A stretch of DNA of 64,000 nucleotides from JBMYRH01 sp049602155 (GTDB lineage Bacteria > Myxococcota_A > UBA9042 > PHBI01 > JBMYRH01): contig JBMYRH010000014.1 of the NCBI GenBank assembly GCA_049602155.1, positions 108,145 to 172,144 on the forward strand. The letters are read 5' to 3'. Numbering within the stretch: the first letter of the stretch is position 1; each line of letters starts with the position of its first letter. The position numbers and the translations under genes were made by a program. This document shows, one piece after another, positions 24,246 to 33,579 of this stretch. The notes under the pieces are model-generated. The model was not told the DNA's origin, ran no database searches, and saw only the letters and a list, made by a program, of their open reading frames with translations.

Positions 24246-25270
24246 GCGCGCTCTTCAAGAAGCACTTTTGGGCGTTGAACCTGGCGGCTCTGGCGCTTTT
24301 GGCGTGGTTGACGTCCTTGACCGTCAACGAAGTGACGGGGGGCATGCTCTTCGTCGCGCCGACCCCACCGAACGTCTCTGTGGCTGAGTCAGGCCAGGCG
24401 GACATGGCCAAGCGTGGGCGCGTCCCCGGCGACGAGGACGCCCGAGATACTCTGGATGAGCGTCATGTTTTTGACCTCAACCCGATGGAGGACGACATCG
24501 CCGCGTCCGGGGGCGAGGAGACCGAGGAGAAGGAGGAGGAGCCCAAGCCTACGGGGGAAGGAGAGCTTGAGGAGAGCGACCTCCCGATCGACTTGATGGG
24601 CACCTTGGTCAGCCCCGACGCTGAGCAGTCGATGGCCACGCTGAGCATCGACGGCGAGAACAAGCTCGGCTGGGTTGGCTCGGAGTTCATGGAGGGCAAG
24701 GCCAAGATCGTCACCATCGCGCCGCGCCACATCATCGTCCAAGAGGGCGTGGCCATGACGGTCATCAAGCTCTGGAGTGACAAGGCGAAGGCGGGGCCGA
24801 AGGGCCGCGGCAAGGGCAAGGACTCGGCGCGAGGTCGCGGTAACAACCGCAGCGCACGAGATAAGAAGGCGAACGGGAAGGCCGAGTCGAAGAGTAAGCC
24901 GGAGCGGCCGGGGCGCAAGGACTACTCCAAGGGCGTGAAGAAGACCGGCCCTTACGACTATCAGATCGACCGCGGGATGCTCGATGAGCAGCTCAAGGAC
25001 TTGTCTGAGCTGGGGCGTCAGGCGCGCGTGGTCCCGAATTATCGCAACGGTAAGTACGAGGGGTTCAAGCTCGTGGGTGTCCGCCCAGGGAGCTTGTATC
25101 GGTCGATTGGTGTCCGGTCTGGCGACGTGATCAAGTCGATCAACGGAAAGCCGATCGACAGCCCCAACAAGGCATTGGATTTGTTCGAGCAGCTTAAGAA
25201 CTCCTCGAGCATCAACTTAGAGATCGAGCGGCGGGGTCAGCCCAAGCAGCTCAACTACAGCATCAAGTGA
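24242..25270 (+). CDS. gspC: Type II secretion protein GspC
   Basis: The 342-residue inner-membrane clamp protein has a single N-terminal membrane segment (NLAALALLAWLTSLTV), an acidic linker, a homology region that contacts the secretin N0 domain (about 115-180, LPIDLMGTLVS...ATLSI...GWVGSEF), a strongly basic Lys/Arg/Gly linker (about 180-235), and a C-terminal PDZ domain (about 265-340, GVRPGSLYRSIGVRSGDVIKSING). It links the inner-membrane platform to GspD. It is the first gene of the operon, where the sigma54 promoter and leader lie. The basic linker, about 50 residues, is unusual for the family. Confidence 0.93.
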   Translation: MSALFKKHFWALNLAALALLAWLTSLTVNEVTGGMLFVAPTPPNVSVAESGQADMAKRGRVPGDEDARDTLDERHVFDLNPMEDDIAASGGEETEEKEEEPKPTGEGELEESDLPIDLMGTLVSPDAEQSMATLSIDGENKLGWVGSEFMEGKAKIVTIAPRHIIVQEGVAMTVIKLWSDKAKAGPKGRGKGKDSARGRGNNRSARDKKANGKAESKSKPERPGRKDYSKGVKKTGPYDYQIDRGMLDEQLKDLSELGRQARVVPNYRNGKYEGFKLVGVRPGSLYRSIGVRSGDVIKSINGKPIDSPNKALDLFEQLKNSSSINLEIERRGQPKQLNYSIK

Positions 25271-25319
25271 TGGCGGGAATGTCTCGTCACCTCATCCACC
25301 TGCGCGGGAGCCGCATGGC

Positions 25320-27890
25320 ATGAGCAGAATAGCAATCACAGGGGTCGCGTTGTGCATGGTGTCGATGGTCGGTTGGCCATCGCTATCGGTCGCGCAGACA
25401 CGGCCCGGCACGTTGCCATCGTCCTCGCGGGGCGACTCGGATGGTCCGGTTCGGACCAAGGCTAAGAAGGCCGGGGTCATCGACCCCTCGAGTGGCAAGA
25501 AGAAGCTCGATTTTGACCCCAAGGACTTGGCGGGCACCTCTGGCTCTGCAGAGGATAAGCTCACCAAGGACGCTGAGGACGTCATTGAGTGGAAGACGAA
25601 TTTTGAGAAGGGAATCAAGTGCAAGAAGCTCCCGCTGAACACGAAGATTCGCCTGGACTTTAACGACATCGCTCTGGGCGATCTGACCAAGTTCATCTCA
25701 TGCATCACCGAGCAGAATTTCATCCTCGCTGGTGGGGCAAATAAGAGCGCGACGGTCTCTATCTTGAGCCCGAAGCCGGTCACCGCGTATGAGGCTTACA
25801 AGGCGTACTTGAGCACGCTAGAGGCCAACTCGCTGACCATCGTGCCCAACGGTAACTTCCTTGAGATCGTGCCGAGCGGCGAAGCCAAGCAGCAGGGCGC
25901 TCCGATCTTCGGCCCGAAGAAGAAGGGGCCGAATGACGACCGTATGGTCACTCGGCTGATTCAGCTTGAGCACATCCAGGGGCAGGAGATCTTGCCGGTC
26001 ATCGAGAAGTTCAAGACCAAGTCGGCCGACCTGACCATCTACGCACCGACCAACACGCTCATCATGACGGACACTGGGACGAACATCCGTCGTATCTTGG
26101 CGCTCATCAAGGAGCTCGATGTCCCGGTGGGCAAGGAGAAGATCTGGATCCGCCCGATTCAGTATGCCGACGCCTCCGAGATGCTCAGCATGCTTCAGAA
26201 CCTCTTTCAAGCGAGCGGTGGGGGCCGCAGTGCCTCCGCCTCCTCACGCCCTTCGAGCTCCAAGTCAAAGCGCAAGGGGGCCAAGGCGAAGTCGAGCCCC
26301 TCAAGTGTCGTTGGGGCGTCCGGTGACGTGACGAGCATCGAGATCACCAAGATGCTCTCCGATGAGCGCACCAACTCCATCATCTTTGTGGCCAGCCGCT
26401 CCTCCTACCTCAAAGTTGATCGGCTCTTGCGCAAGATCGATGTGCCGATCCCCGGCGAGGGGCAGATCCACATCCACAGCCTCGAGAACGCCGACGCAGA
26501 GGAGATCGCTCAGACGCTCTCGAGCCTCGCCTCATCCAAGGGCGGCAAGGGCAAGCGCAGCTCGAAGAGCAAGAAGAAGAAGAAGAGCAAGTCCAAGAGT
26601 GGCAGCTCTGGAGGCGCGCTGCTTCAAGGCGACGTGAAGATCACCGCCTACGAGCCGACGAACTCCCTCGTGATCGAGTCGTCCCTCAAGGATTACCTCT
26701 CCCTCCAGAGGGTCATTAAGCAGCTCGATGTGCGCCGCAAGCAGGTCTACGTCGAGGCGATCATCATGGAGATCAGCCAGAACAAGCAGAAGGACGTCGG
26801 GTTCAGTGGCTCGGGTGGCGTCCCGGACGTCGATATCGCGGGTGAGCAGGTCCCCCTCCTCTTTGGCGTGGGTGGCCTCGGCCTCGATGTCCAAGGTGCG
26901 CTCTCGACGTTGACCGCCGGCGGCGGCGCCATCGGCATGCAAGGCCCGATGGTGGACCTCTCTGGCGGCGTCTCGGGCTCGGGTGACTCGGCATCGACTG
27001 GGGGCAGCTTCTCGATCCCCGCCTTTGGCTTCACGCTCCAGGCGCTCCAGACGACGAGCAACGTCAACGTGCTGTCTACGCCGCACATCCTCACCGTTGA
27101 GAACGAAGAGGCCGAGATTCAGGTCGGAAAGCGTCAGCCCTACCGAAACCAGAGCATGGGTGGCCTGGGTAACCTCTCAAGCCTCGCGGGCTTGGCGGGT
27201 GGCGCGGGCGCGAGCGCCCTCGGCAGCTTGGGGGGCCTCGGCGGCTTAGGTGGCCTCGGCAGCCAGGTTCAGTACGTCGACGTGGACCTGACGTTGAAGA
27301 TCAAGCCCCAGGTCAACGCGAGCGACTTTGTACGGCTTGAGATCGAGCAGAACATTGACGACATCGAGGGCTTCTTCGCGGAAGCGCCGATCACGTCCAA
27401 GCGGAAGATCTCCAACATCGTCGTGGTGCGTGACGGTCAACCCGTCGTCATCGGTGGCTTGATGCGAGACAGCGAGACCGAGTCCGTGGAGAAGGTGCCC
27501 TTCTTGGGTGACATCCCGCTCTTGGGCCTGCTCTTCCGCAAGACGGCGACGACGGTCGAGAAGCGCAACTTGCTCCTGATCATCATCCCTCATGTCATCA
27601 AAGACCCGAGCGACTTGAAGCAGATCCACAACCAGCGGAAGACCGAATTCCGAGAGTTCAGTCGCATGATGGCGATGCGTAAGAAGGAGTTCGAGGGCGA
27701 GATGGACTACCGCAAGAAGGTGGGCCTGCTTCAGGACATCCATGTGACGGTCAACCGCGCCCGCCGTGAGCGTGAACTCAACGAGCAGTCCATCTTTGAG
27801 TCGACCGAGTTTGACTCGGTGGGGCCGCCAGAGACGCACGACATTGAGTACGACCCGTATGAGGCGACTGAGGATAAGGGGGACGACTAA
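25320..27890 (+). CDS. gspD: Type II secretion secretin GspD
   Basis: The 856-residue outer-membrane secretin has a cleavable signal peptide (to SLSVAQ), an N0 domain (about 100-195), N1 (about 205-265), N2 and N3 (about 275-365 and 370-470), then the secretin core (about 480-770) with VENEEAEIQVGK, the VPFLGDIPLLGLLF signature and a C-terminal extension. Two Ser/Lys-rich loops interrupt N2 and N3 (residues near 305-325 and 405-430), and a Gly/Leu-rich loop lies in the core near 610-650. The core forms the multimeric outer-membrane gate. GGGAG before the ATG and the signal peptide support the start. No pilotin gene is seen nearby. Confidence 0.96.
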   Translation: MSRIAITGVALCMVSMVGWPSLSVAQTRPGTLPSSSRGDSDGPVRTKAKKAGVIDPSSGKKKLDFDPKDLAGTSGSAEDKLTKDAEDVIEWKTNFEKGIKCKKLPLNTKIRLDFNDIALGDLTKFISCITEQNFILAGGANKSATVSILSPKPVTAYEAYKAYLSTLEANSLTIVPNGNFLEIVPSGEAKQQGAPIFGPKKKGPNDDRMVTRLIQLEHIQGQEILPVIEKFKTKSADLTIYAPTNTLIMTDTGTNIRRILALIKELDVPVGKEKIWIRPIQYADASEMLSMLQNLFQASGGGRSASASSRPSSSKSKRKGAKAKSSPSSVVGASGDVTSIEITKMLSDERTNSIIFVASRSSYLKVDRLLRKIDVPIPGEGQIHIHSLENADAEEIAQTLSSLASSKGGKGKRSSKSKKKKKSKSKSGSSGGALLQGDVKITAYEPTNSLVIESSLKDYLSLQRVIKQLDVRRKQVYVEAIIMEISQNKQKDVGFSGSGGVPDVDIAGEQVPLLFGVGGLGLDVQGALSTLTAGGGAIGMQGPMVDLSGGVSGSGDSASTGGSFSIPAFGFTLQALQTTSNVNVLSTPHILTVENEEAEIQVGKRQPYRNQSMGGLGNLSSLAGLAGGAGASALGSLGGLGGLGGLGSQVQYVDVDLTLKIKPQVNASDFVRLEIEQNIDDIEGFFAEAPITSKRKISNIVVVRDGQPVVIGGLMRDSETESVEKVPFLGDIPLLGLLFRKTATTVEKRNLLLIIIPHVIKDPSDLKQIHNQRKTEFREFSRMMAMRKKEFEGEMDYRKKVGLLQDIHVTVNRARRERELNEQSIFESTEFDSVGPPETHDIEYDPYEATEDKGDD

Positions 27891-29618
27891 GTGACCCTCG
27901 CCTCCACGCCTATGTTTGGCCCACGACGACTTGGAGAGATCCTCGTCGACATGGGGGCCGTCTCTCCGGAGTCGGTAGAGAGCGCCCTTGAGCTTCAGGA
28001 GGAGAAGGGCGGCCGACTCGGTGACCTCTTGGTGGACATGGAGGCGATCACCGCCGATGACGTCGCGAAGGCGTTGGCCGAGCAGCTGGACCTCGAGTAC
28101 GACGATGAGCTCGAGGCCGACGAGATCGATCCTCAGCTCGTCAGCCGCATGTCGCTCTCCTACGTGCGCGCCAACGAGATGCTCCCGCTGGTCGCAGACG
28201 AGACGACGGTCCGCTTGGCGGTGGTCGATCCGCTGAACACCTTCGCGATCGATGACATCCGCGTGCTGCTCAACCGGGAGGTCGAGCTCGTCGTGGTCGC
28301 ACGCGAGACACTGAGCGCCGCGATGCACCGCGTCTTCGATCGCCGCGCTGGGGCGGATCAGGTCGTCGGCGACCTCCAGGAAGAAGATCTGGGGAGCCTG
28401 GCGCATGACCTGGACGACCAGGCCAAAGACATCCTCGATGAGGACGATGAGGCGCCGATCATTCGCTTGGTGAACTCGATCTTGAATCAGGCGATCAAAG
28501 AGCGCACGAGCGACATCCACATCGAGCCCTACGAGCGGGACATCGTCATCCGGTTCCGGAAAGACGGCGTCCTCAAAGAGATCGTGCGCGCACCGAAGCG
28601 CTTTCAAGCGTCGATTGCCAGCCGAATCAAGATCATGGGCAACCTGAACATCGCTGAGAAGCGGCTCCCCCAGGACGGCCGTATCCGCATCAAGATCGCA
28701 GGTCGTGACGTCGACTTGCGCCTCTCGACGGTCCCGACGACCTTCGGTGAGCGCATCGTCTTGCGTATCCTCGACAAGTCCTCAGTGGTGCTCGACCTCG
28801 AGTCCCTGGGCTTCTTGCAGCACAACCTCAACACCATCACGGACTTGATCGAGCGTCCCCATGGGATCGTCTTGGTCACAGGGCCTACGGGCTCTGGTAA
28901 GACGACGACGCTCTACGCGGCGCTGTCGCGGATCAACACGCCGGATCGGAACATCCTCACGGTTGAAGATCCCGTCGAGTACCAGCTCCAGGGCATCGGT
29001 CAGATGCAGGTCAATCGGAAGATCGACTTCACGTTCGCCCGCGGCCTCCGCGCTATCCTGCGTCAGGATCCCGATGTCGTGCTCATCGGTGAGATTCGTG
29101 ACCTTGAGACCGCTGAGAACGCGATCCAGGCCGCCCTGACGGGCCACCTCGTCTTCGCGACGCTCCACACTAACGATGCGCCGAGCGCGTTCACCCGGCT
29201 GACCGACATGGGCGTCGAGCCCTTCCTCTCGGCCTCTTCGGTGATCGCGGTGATGGCGCAGCGCCTCGTGCGCACGGTCTGTAAAGAGTGCCGCGAGCCC
29301 TACACGCCGCTTCCGGCCGAGCTGAAGAAGCTGGGCCTTGAGCCGTCAGACGTGAAGCCTGAGCACACGATCTACCGGGCGGTCGGTTGCCCAGCGTGCT
29401 TCGACAGCGGCTACGCCGGTCGATGGGGCATCCATGAGCTCCTGCAAGTGGATGACGACATTCGCTCACTGGTGATGCAGAACACAGCGTCTTCGATCAT
29501 CAAGCGTCGCGCGGTCGAGCTCGGCATGCACACCCTTCGAGACGATGGGGTGGCCAAGGTGCTGAGCGGTCACACGACCATGGATGAGATTATGCGCGTC
29601 ACTGCTGAAGACCGCTAG
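27891..29618 (+). CDS. gspE: Type II secretion ATPase GspE with MshEN-type N-terminus
   Basis: The 575-residue cytoplasmic ATPase powers pseudopilus assembly. The N-terminus (about 13-65) has two 24-residue MshEN motifs, beginning RLGEILVDMG and RLGDLLVDME, separated by exactly five residues; this is the c-di-GMP-binding layout. The catalytic part has Walker A GPTGSGKTTT (about 331), an Asp box, Walker B VVLIGEIRD, His box residues, and a four-Cys zinc motif (CKEC...CPAC, about 464-505). In the second MshEN motif a usually small Gly is Glu, which might weaken ligand binding. GTG at 27891 follows directly on the gspD stop. Confidence 0.95.
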   Translation: MTLASTPMFGPRRLGEILVDMGAVSPESVESALELQEEKGGRLGDLLVDMEAITADDVAKALAEQLDLEYDDELEADEIDPQLVSRMSLSYVRANEMLPLVADETTVRLAVVDPLNTFAIDDIRVLLNREVELVVVARETLSAAMHRVFDRRAGADQVVGDLQEEDLGSLAHDLDDQAKDILDEDDEAPIIRLVNSILNQAIKERTSDIHIEPYERDIVIRFRKDGVLKEIVRAPKRFQASIASRIKIMGNLNIAEKRLPQDGRIRIKIAGRDVDLRLSTVPTTFGERIVLRILDKSSVVLDLESLGFLQHNLNTITDLIERPHGIVLVTGPTGSGKTTTLYAALSRINTPDRNILTVEDPVEYQLQGIGQMQVNRKIDFTFARGLRAILRQDPDVVLIGEIRDLETAENAIQAALTGHLVFATLHTNDAPSAFTRLTDMGVEPFLSASSVIAVMAQRLVRTVCKECREPYTPLPAELKKLGLEPSDVKPEHTIYRAVGCPACFDSGYAGRWGIHELLQVDDDIRSLVMQNTASSIIKRRAVELGMHTLRDDGVAKVLSGHTTMDEIMRVTAEDR

Positions 29619-29629
29619 GGGAGCCCAAG

Positions 29630-30892
29630 GTGCCGATCTACGAGTACAAGGGGCTCAACGCGAAGGGCAAGCAGGCCAATGGTGTCTTGGACGCCGACAG
29701 CCCGCGTGACCTGAAGGACCGACTGAAGCGTCAGGGCATCTACATGTCCGAGTACGTGGAGACGGACCGGGGCGGAAAGCGCCGCAAGGTTGGCGGTGAG
29801 CAGACTGGCTCGAAAGAGGTCAGCTTCAGCGACATGATGCGCCGCATCACGCTGCTGGAGGTCGCGGAGTTGACGCGTCAGCTCGCGACGCTGAGCCGCG
29901 CAGGGATCCCTCTCGTGGAGTCCTTAGCGGCCTTGACCGATGAGCACGACAACCCGAAATTGAAGCGGGTCATGAGCCAGGTGAAGCGCGCGGTCAGTGA
30001 GGGCTCGTCCCTCGCCAACGCCTTGCAGGCTCACCCGACGGTCTTCCCGCCGATCTACGTCAACATGGTCAACGCGGGTGAGTCCTCCGGTAACCTCGAC
30101 ATCGTCTTCGATCGCCTCGCGACGCTGACAGAGTCCCAGGTGCGCCTCCGAGGCAAGCTGATGGGGGCGCTGATGTACCCCATCATCATGGTGTTTTTGG
30201 GCGGGGTGATCATCACGTTGATGATGCTCTTTGTCGTCCCGAAGATGGCCGAGATGTTCGAAGAGATGGGGGCGCAGTTGCCGACTGTGACCCGCATCCT
30301 GATCACCTTCAGTGAGTTCATCAGTGATTGGTGGTTGTTGCTCTTCCTAGCGTTCGGGGGCGGTGTCACCGCCTTTAACCGCTGGCGGGTCAGTGAGAAT
30401 GGTAAGCCGACTTGGGATGCCTTCACGCTGCGTGTCCCGATCTTCGGCCCGCTGATCCGCATGCTGAACGTGGCCCGATTTGCGCGCACGCTCTCCACAC
30501 TGCTGGCGAGTGGCGTGCCGATCTTGACGGCCATGAGCATCGTCGAGTCGATCTTGAACAACCACGTGTTGGCCTCGGTGATCGAGCAGGCCCGTGAGGC
30601 GGTGAAAGAGGGCAGCGCGGTCGCGGACACCTTGAGGCAGTCCGGAGAGTTTCCGTCGATGGTGTGCCACATGGTGGCCATCGGAGAGCGCTCTGGTGAG
30701 CTGGAGTCGATGCTCGGGAACGTCGCCGACAGCTATGAAGCGCATGTGGACTCGAAGGTGCAGGCGCTCACGAGCGTCCTGGAGCCCGTGATGATCGTGG
30801 TCATGGGCGGGGCCGTGGCGTTCCTCGTCTTCGCCATCTTGCAGCCCATGATGAATATGAATGAGCTCTTCGCCAGTGGCGGGCTCGGTTAG
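29630..30892 (+). CDS. gspF: Type II secretion inner-membrane platform protein GspF
   Basis: The 420-residue protein has two GspF-type cytoplasmic four-helix domains (about 75-195 and 275-395), each with the FTRQLATL.RAG.PL / FARTLSTLLASGVPI motif, and three membrane helices (about 175-205, 225-250, 380-405). It couples the GspE motor to the pseudopilus at the inner membrane. The start is GTG 29630, eleven bases after gspE, with GGGAG upstream. The protein begins with the typical PIYEYKGLNAKGK strand. Eight T residues follow the stop before gspG. Confidence 0.96.
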   Translation: MPIYEYKGLNAKGKQANGVLDADSPRDLKDRLKRQGIYMSEYVETDRGGKRRKVGGEQTGSKEVSFSDMMRRITLLEVAELTRQLATLSRAGIPLVESLAALTDEHDNPKLKRVMSQVKRAVSEGSSLANALQAHPTVFPPIYVNMVNAGESSGNLDIVFDRLATLTESQVRLRGKLMGALMYPIIMVFLGGVIITLMMLFVVPKMAEMFEEMGAQLPTVTRILITFSEFISDWWLLLFLAFGGGVTAFNRWRVSENGKPTWDAFTLRVPIFGPLIRMLNVARFARTLSTLLASGVPILTAMSIVESILNNHVLASVIEQAREAVKEGSAVADTLRQSGEFPSMVCHMVAIGERSGELESMLGNVADSYEAHVDSKVQALTSVLEPVMIVVMGGAVAFLVFAILQPMMNMNELFASGGLG

Positions 30893-30921
30893 TTTTTTTT
30901 GGACCCTGAGGAGGGAGCCCA

Positions 30922-31308
30922 GTGAACGGAATCAATCGGATTTCAAACGTGCGCGGTATGACGTTGCTTGAGATCATGGTGGTGATCGCCATCATCGGCA
31001 TCTTGTCGTCAGCAATCGGTGTCTCGGTCGTCACTTATATGGAGAAGGCCAAGGTCGACGCGTCGAAGGCGCAGCTGCGGCAGGTCGCGAATGCGGTCGA
31101 GCTCTACGCTGTAGAGAACGATTGGCCGACGGACCTCCGTGAGGTCTTGGACGCCAAGATGATCAAAGAGAAGCAGCTGGTCGATCCCTGGAAGCAGGAC
31201 CTGCTCTACTCGTACCCAGCGAGTCGCGGTAGCGACAACCGCTACGACCTCTGCTCAAAGGGTCCGGACAAAGTCGAAGGCAACGACGACGACGTCTGCA
31301 ACGACTGA
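30922..31308 (+). CDS. gspG: Type II secretion major pseudopilin GspG
   Basis: The 128-residue prepilin is the main subunit of the pseudopilus. After a short basic leader, cleavage and methylation are expected at VRG|MTLLEIMVV, with Glu5 present; Met rather than Phe occupies position +1. The hydrophobic helix is followed by the major-pseudopilin segment ending in acidic Ca-binding-like residues (DLCSKGPDKVEGNDDDVC). Translation starts at GTG 30922 preceded by a very strong GGAGGGAG, consistent with the need for high expression. The prepilin peptidase that would cut it is not encoded in this window. Confidence 0.96.
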   Translation: MNGINRISNVRGMTLLEIMVVIAIIGILSSAIGVSVVTYMEKAKVDASKAQLRQVANAVELYAVENDWPTDLREVLDAKMIKEKQLVDPWKQDLLYSYPASRGSDNRYDLCSKGPDKVEGNDDDVCND

Positions 31309-31310
31309 GC

Positions 31311-32072
31311 GTGCGTGTTGTCGATCCCCGGCCGCTGTTGAGCGAACGAGCACACAAGAGGGAGGCCTTGCGCCTCTCAGGGGATCGATCCGGGCGACGC
31401 GGCTTCACGCTCATCGAGCTGATCGTGGTCATCGCGATTGGCTCGATTTTGGCGGGCAGCATGACGATCGCCATCGCCAATATCCGCAAGGCAGACCTGA
31501 AGTCTGCGACCGGGATGATGGCCGGCGCCATGCGCTATATGTACAACCTCGCGGTCATCAACAACCGCCCCTATCGTCTCGTCATCGACATGGATGAGTC
31601 GGTTTTCTGGGGGGAGGAGCTTGAGACCGACGACCCTTGCGCTCGGTTTTTACCGGAGGGCGATCCCGTCGCCGAGGCGTCAGATCGAGAGAAAGAGGCC
31701 GAAGAGAAGGGGAAAGAGGCCGACGACTTAGGTCCCGTCGGCCTCGACCCACGGCGTCGTGCTCAGTCCACGTCGGTCCGCTATCAGACGGCCAAGGACA
31801 ACCTGTTGAGTCGTCGGCAGTTGCCCCGAGGCATCCTCGTGACGGGGGTCATGACCTCCAACCATGAGGGGCCAAGAGAAGGGGGCCGTGTCGCCATCCA
31901 CTTCTTCCCAGGAGGCTACGCGGAGCAGGCCTACGTGTGGCTGGGAGAAGAGGGGGATCCAGATGAGGACGTGGAGGCGTCGATCACCTTGGCCCTAGAC
32001 AGCTTGATGGGCCGAGTCACGCGGCACAGCGAGGCCCTCTCGCCCGGCAGCTTTGCCAAGGAGCTCCAGTGA
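31311..32072 (+). CDS. gspH: Type II secretion minor pseudopilin GspH
   Basis: The 253-residue prepilin has a long basic leader (about 30 residues) and the processing site RRG|FTLIELIVV with Glu5, followed by the hydrophobic helix. The globular part includes the GspH-like MRYMYNLAVINNRPYRLVIDM segment and a Lys/Glu-rich loop (DREKEAEEKGKEADD, about 122-140) not usual in the family. The start GTG at 31311 follows the gspG stop by two bases; a later in-frame GTG is possible. It is thought to sit near the pseudopilus tip. Confidence 0.9.
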   Translation: MRVVDPRPLLSERAHKREALRLSGDRSGRRGFTLIELIVVIAIGSILAGSMTIAIANIRKADLKSATGMMAGAMRYMYNLAVINNRPYRLVIDMDESVFWGEELETDDPCARFLPEGDPVAEASDREKEAEEKGKEADDLGPVGLDPRRRAQSTSVRYQTAKDNLLSRRQLPRGILVTGVMTSNHEGPREGGRVAIHFFPGGYAEQAYVWLGEEGDPDEDVEASITLALDSLMGRVTRHSEALSPGSFAKELQ

Positions 32073-32752
32073 TGCGGCGGGGCTTCACGTTGCTCGAGGT
32101 GATGGTCGCGATGGCGATCATGGCGTTCTTGATGGCCGCCATCACCAGCTCGCAGGGGTCGTCGCTCCTCTACGGCGCACGGGTCTTCAACCTGACGACC
32201 GCGACCCAGCTCGCTGACAGCGTGATCTTGGACCTCGAGGAGGAGTACCGCCTCGATGGCTTCCCGGACAATTCGAAGGAGGGCGAGGGCTGCGACCTCC
32301 CCAAGGGCTTCGACCGCTTCGAGTGTGAGTACGACCTCTTCGGCCTCGATATCAACAGCGACAACATCGTCTCTGCTTCCGAGGACGCGGGCTCTGTGAT
32401 GGAGTCTCCGCTGGTCTCAACGCTCTGCGGTGGGGGGGCCAGCGGCAATGAGATGTCGGGCGACCCTCTGAGCGCGCTCACTCAGAACCCAAACGTCGAG
32501 GGCGCCCAGGGGGCGCTCGCGGCGCTTTTGAACCCTCAGTACGCAGAGCTCTGTGGGATGAACATCTCGAAGATGTGTCAGAACATCCCGTTTCTGGAGG
32601 GGATGATCCCGGAGATCATCAAGCAGGCGGCCGAGACCACTCGGAAGCTCGTCGTCCGCATCACGTGGGATGAGCGCGGCAACGCGCGGAAGGCGCTCGA
32701 GCTAGAGACCTTCATCATCGCCGCTCCTCAGGCCGAGGAGCAGGGACCATGA
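32072..32752 (+). CDS. gspI: Type II secretion minor pseudopilin GspI
   Basis: The 226-residue prepilin starts with the short leader MRRG and the mature sequence FTLLEVMVAMAIMAFLM, with Glu5 present. It is longer than typical GspI because of a Ser/Asp/Gly-rich region (about 65-160) with several Cys, and ends in a C-terminal strand pair (LVVRITWDERGN). The ATG at 32072 overlaps the gspH stop as TGATG, and AAGGAG lies 11 bases upstream; a GTG one codon before could also serve. It forms the tip complex with GspJ and GspK. Confidence 0.88.
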   Translation: MRRGFTLLEVMVAMAIMAFLMAAITSSQGSSLLYGARVFNLTTATQLADSVILDLEEEYRLDGFPDNSKEGEGCDLPKGFDRFECEYDLFGLDINSDNIVSASEDAGSVMESPLVSTLCGGGASGNEMSGDPLSALTQNPNVEGAQGALAALLNPQYAELCGMNISKMCQNIPFLEGMIPEIIKQAAETTRKLVVRITWDERGNARKALELETFIIAAPQAEEQGP

Positions 32753-33579
32753 ACATTGTCGGCCTCCAACGGACGACCCTTGGGCGCCGCCGCGGTATGA
32801 CCCTCATCGAGGTGGCCGTGGCCATGGCGGTCCTTGGGGTCATGGGCATCCTCGCCTATGGCGGCCTCGCCATCACGTTGAAGTCACAGAAGCGCGCCGA
32901 TGTGCTCCACGAGCGTTATCACGCGGCGCGGGTCTTCCTGACCCGCTTCAAGCGCGAGCTCTCGATGGCCTATGTCAGCCTTCATCAGGCCGAGGAGAAG
33001 CAGACGGTGACCCTCTTCCAAGGGGAGAGAGACAGCGTCATCTTCAACACGTCGAGCCATGAGCCGATCCACCGTGGGGTCGATGAGAGCGACCAGCTCG
33101 AGGTCGAGTACCGCCTCGACCGTGATGAAGATGGCAACCGCGCCATCATTCGGCGGGTTAAGCACTTCATCGATGATCGCCCGGGCCGTGGTGGTGTCGA
33201 GCAGGTCGCCGTGCGCGGCGTGCACGACTTTGACATCGAGTACTTCGACGAGATGAAGGAGGACTGGCGAAGCGATTGGGATGTCTTGATCGAGGACGCC
33301 GAGCAGAAGCGTGGCGATATGAAGCTCTTGTTGGCTGCCCGTGAAGAGCTTGAGGACATCCGCAATGACGAGTCCGGGAACATGGTCGACTCGTTGGGTC
33401 GAGAGATGGCCGCCAACAAGGGTGAGAGCGCCATCGATAAGCTTGAGAACGAGGTGTTGGACCAGCTCTTTTTACCGGCTCGAATCCGTATTCGGTTGGT
33501 CCTCGTCGATGACGAAGACCGCGAATACCCGATGGAGACGCAGGTTGAGCTCATGGTCACGGAGCCGCTCTGGTACTGA
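32749..33579 (+). CDS. gspJ: Type II secretion minor pseudopilin GspJ
   Basis: The 276-residue prepilin has a 16-residue leader and the site RRG|MTLIEVAVAMAVLG with Glu5. The globular domain matches GspJ: FLTRFKRELSMAYVSL, FQGERDSVIFNTSSH, VEYRLDRDEDG. The start codon overlaps the gspI stop (ATGA). A helical insert (about 165-225) is rich in charged residues. It belongs to the GspI-J-K tip complex. Confidence 0.93.
   Translation: MNIVGLQRTTLGRRRGMTLIEVAVAMAVLGVMGILAYGGLAITLKSQKRADVLHERYHAARVFLTRFKRELSMAYVSLHQAEEKQTVTLFQGERDSVIFNTSSHEPIHRGVDESDQLEVEYRLDRDEDGNRAIIRRVKHFIDDRPGRGGVEQVAVRGVHDFDIEYFDEMKEDWRSDWDVLIEDAEQKRGDMKLLLAAREELEDIRNDESGNMVDSLGREMAANKGESAIDKLENEVLDQLFLPARIRIRLVLVDDEDREYPMETQVELMVTEPLWY

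Noticed and set aside
27246..28607. 453-codon open frame on the minus strand across gspD/gspE
   Set aside because: It is antisense to two well-conserved genes with complete motifs; its translation has no family features and reflects high-GC codon bias.
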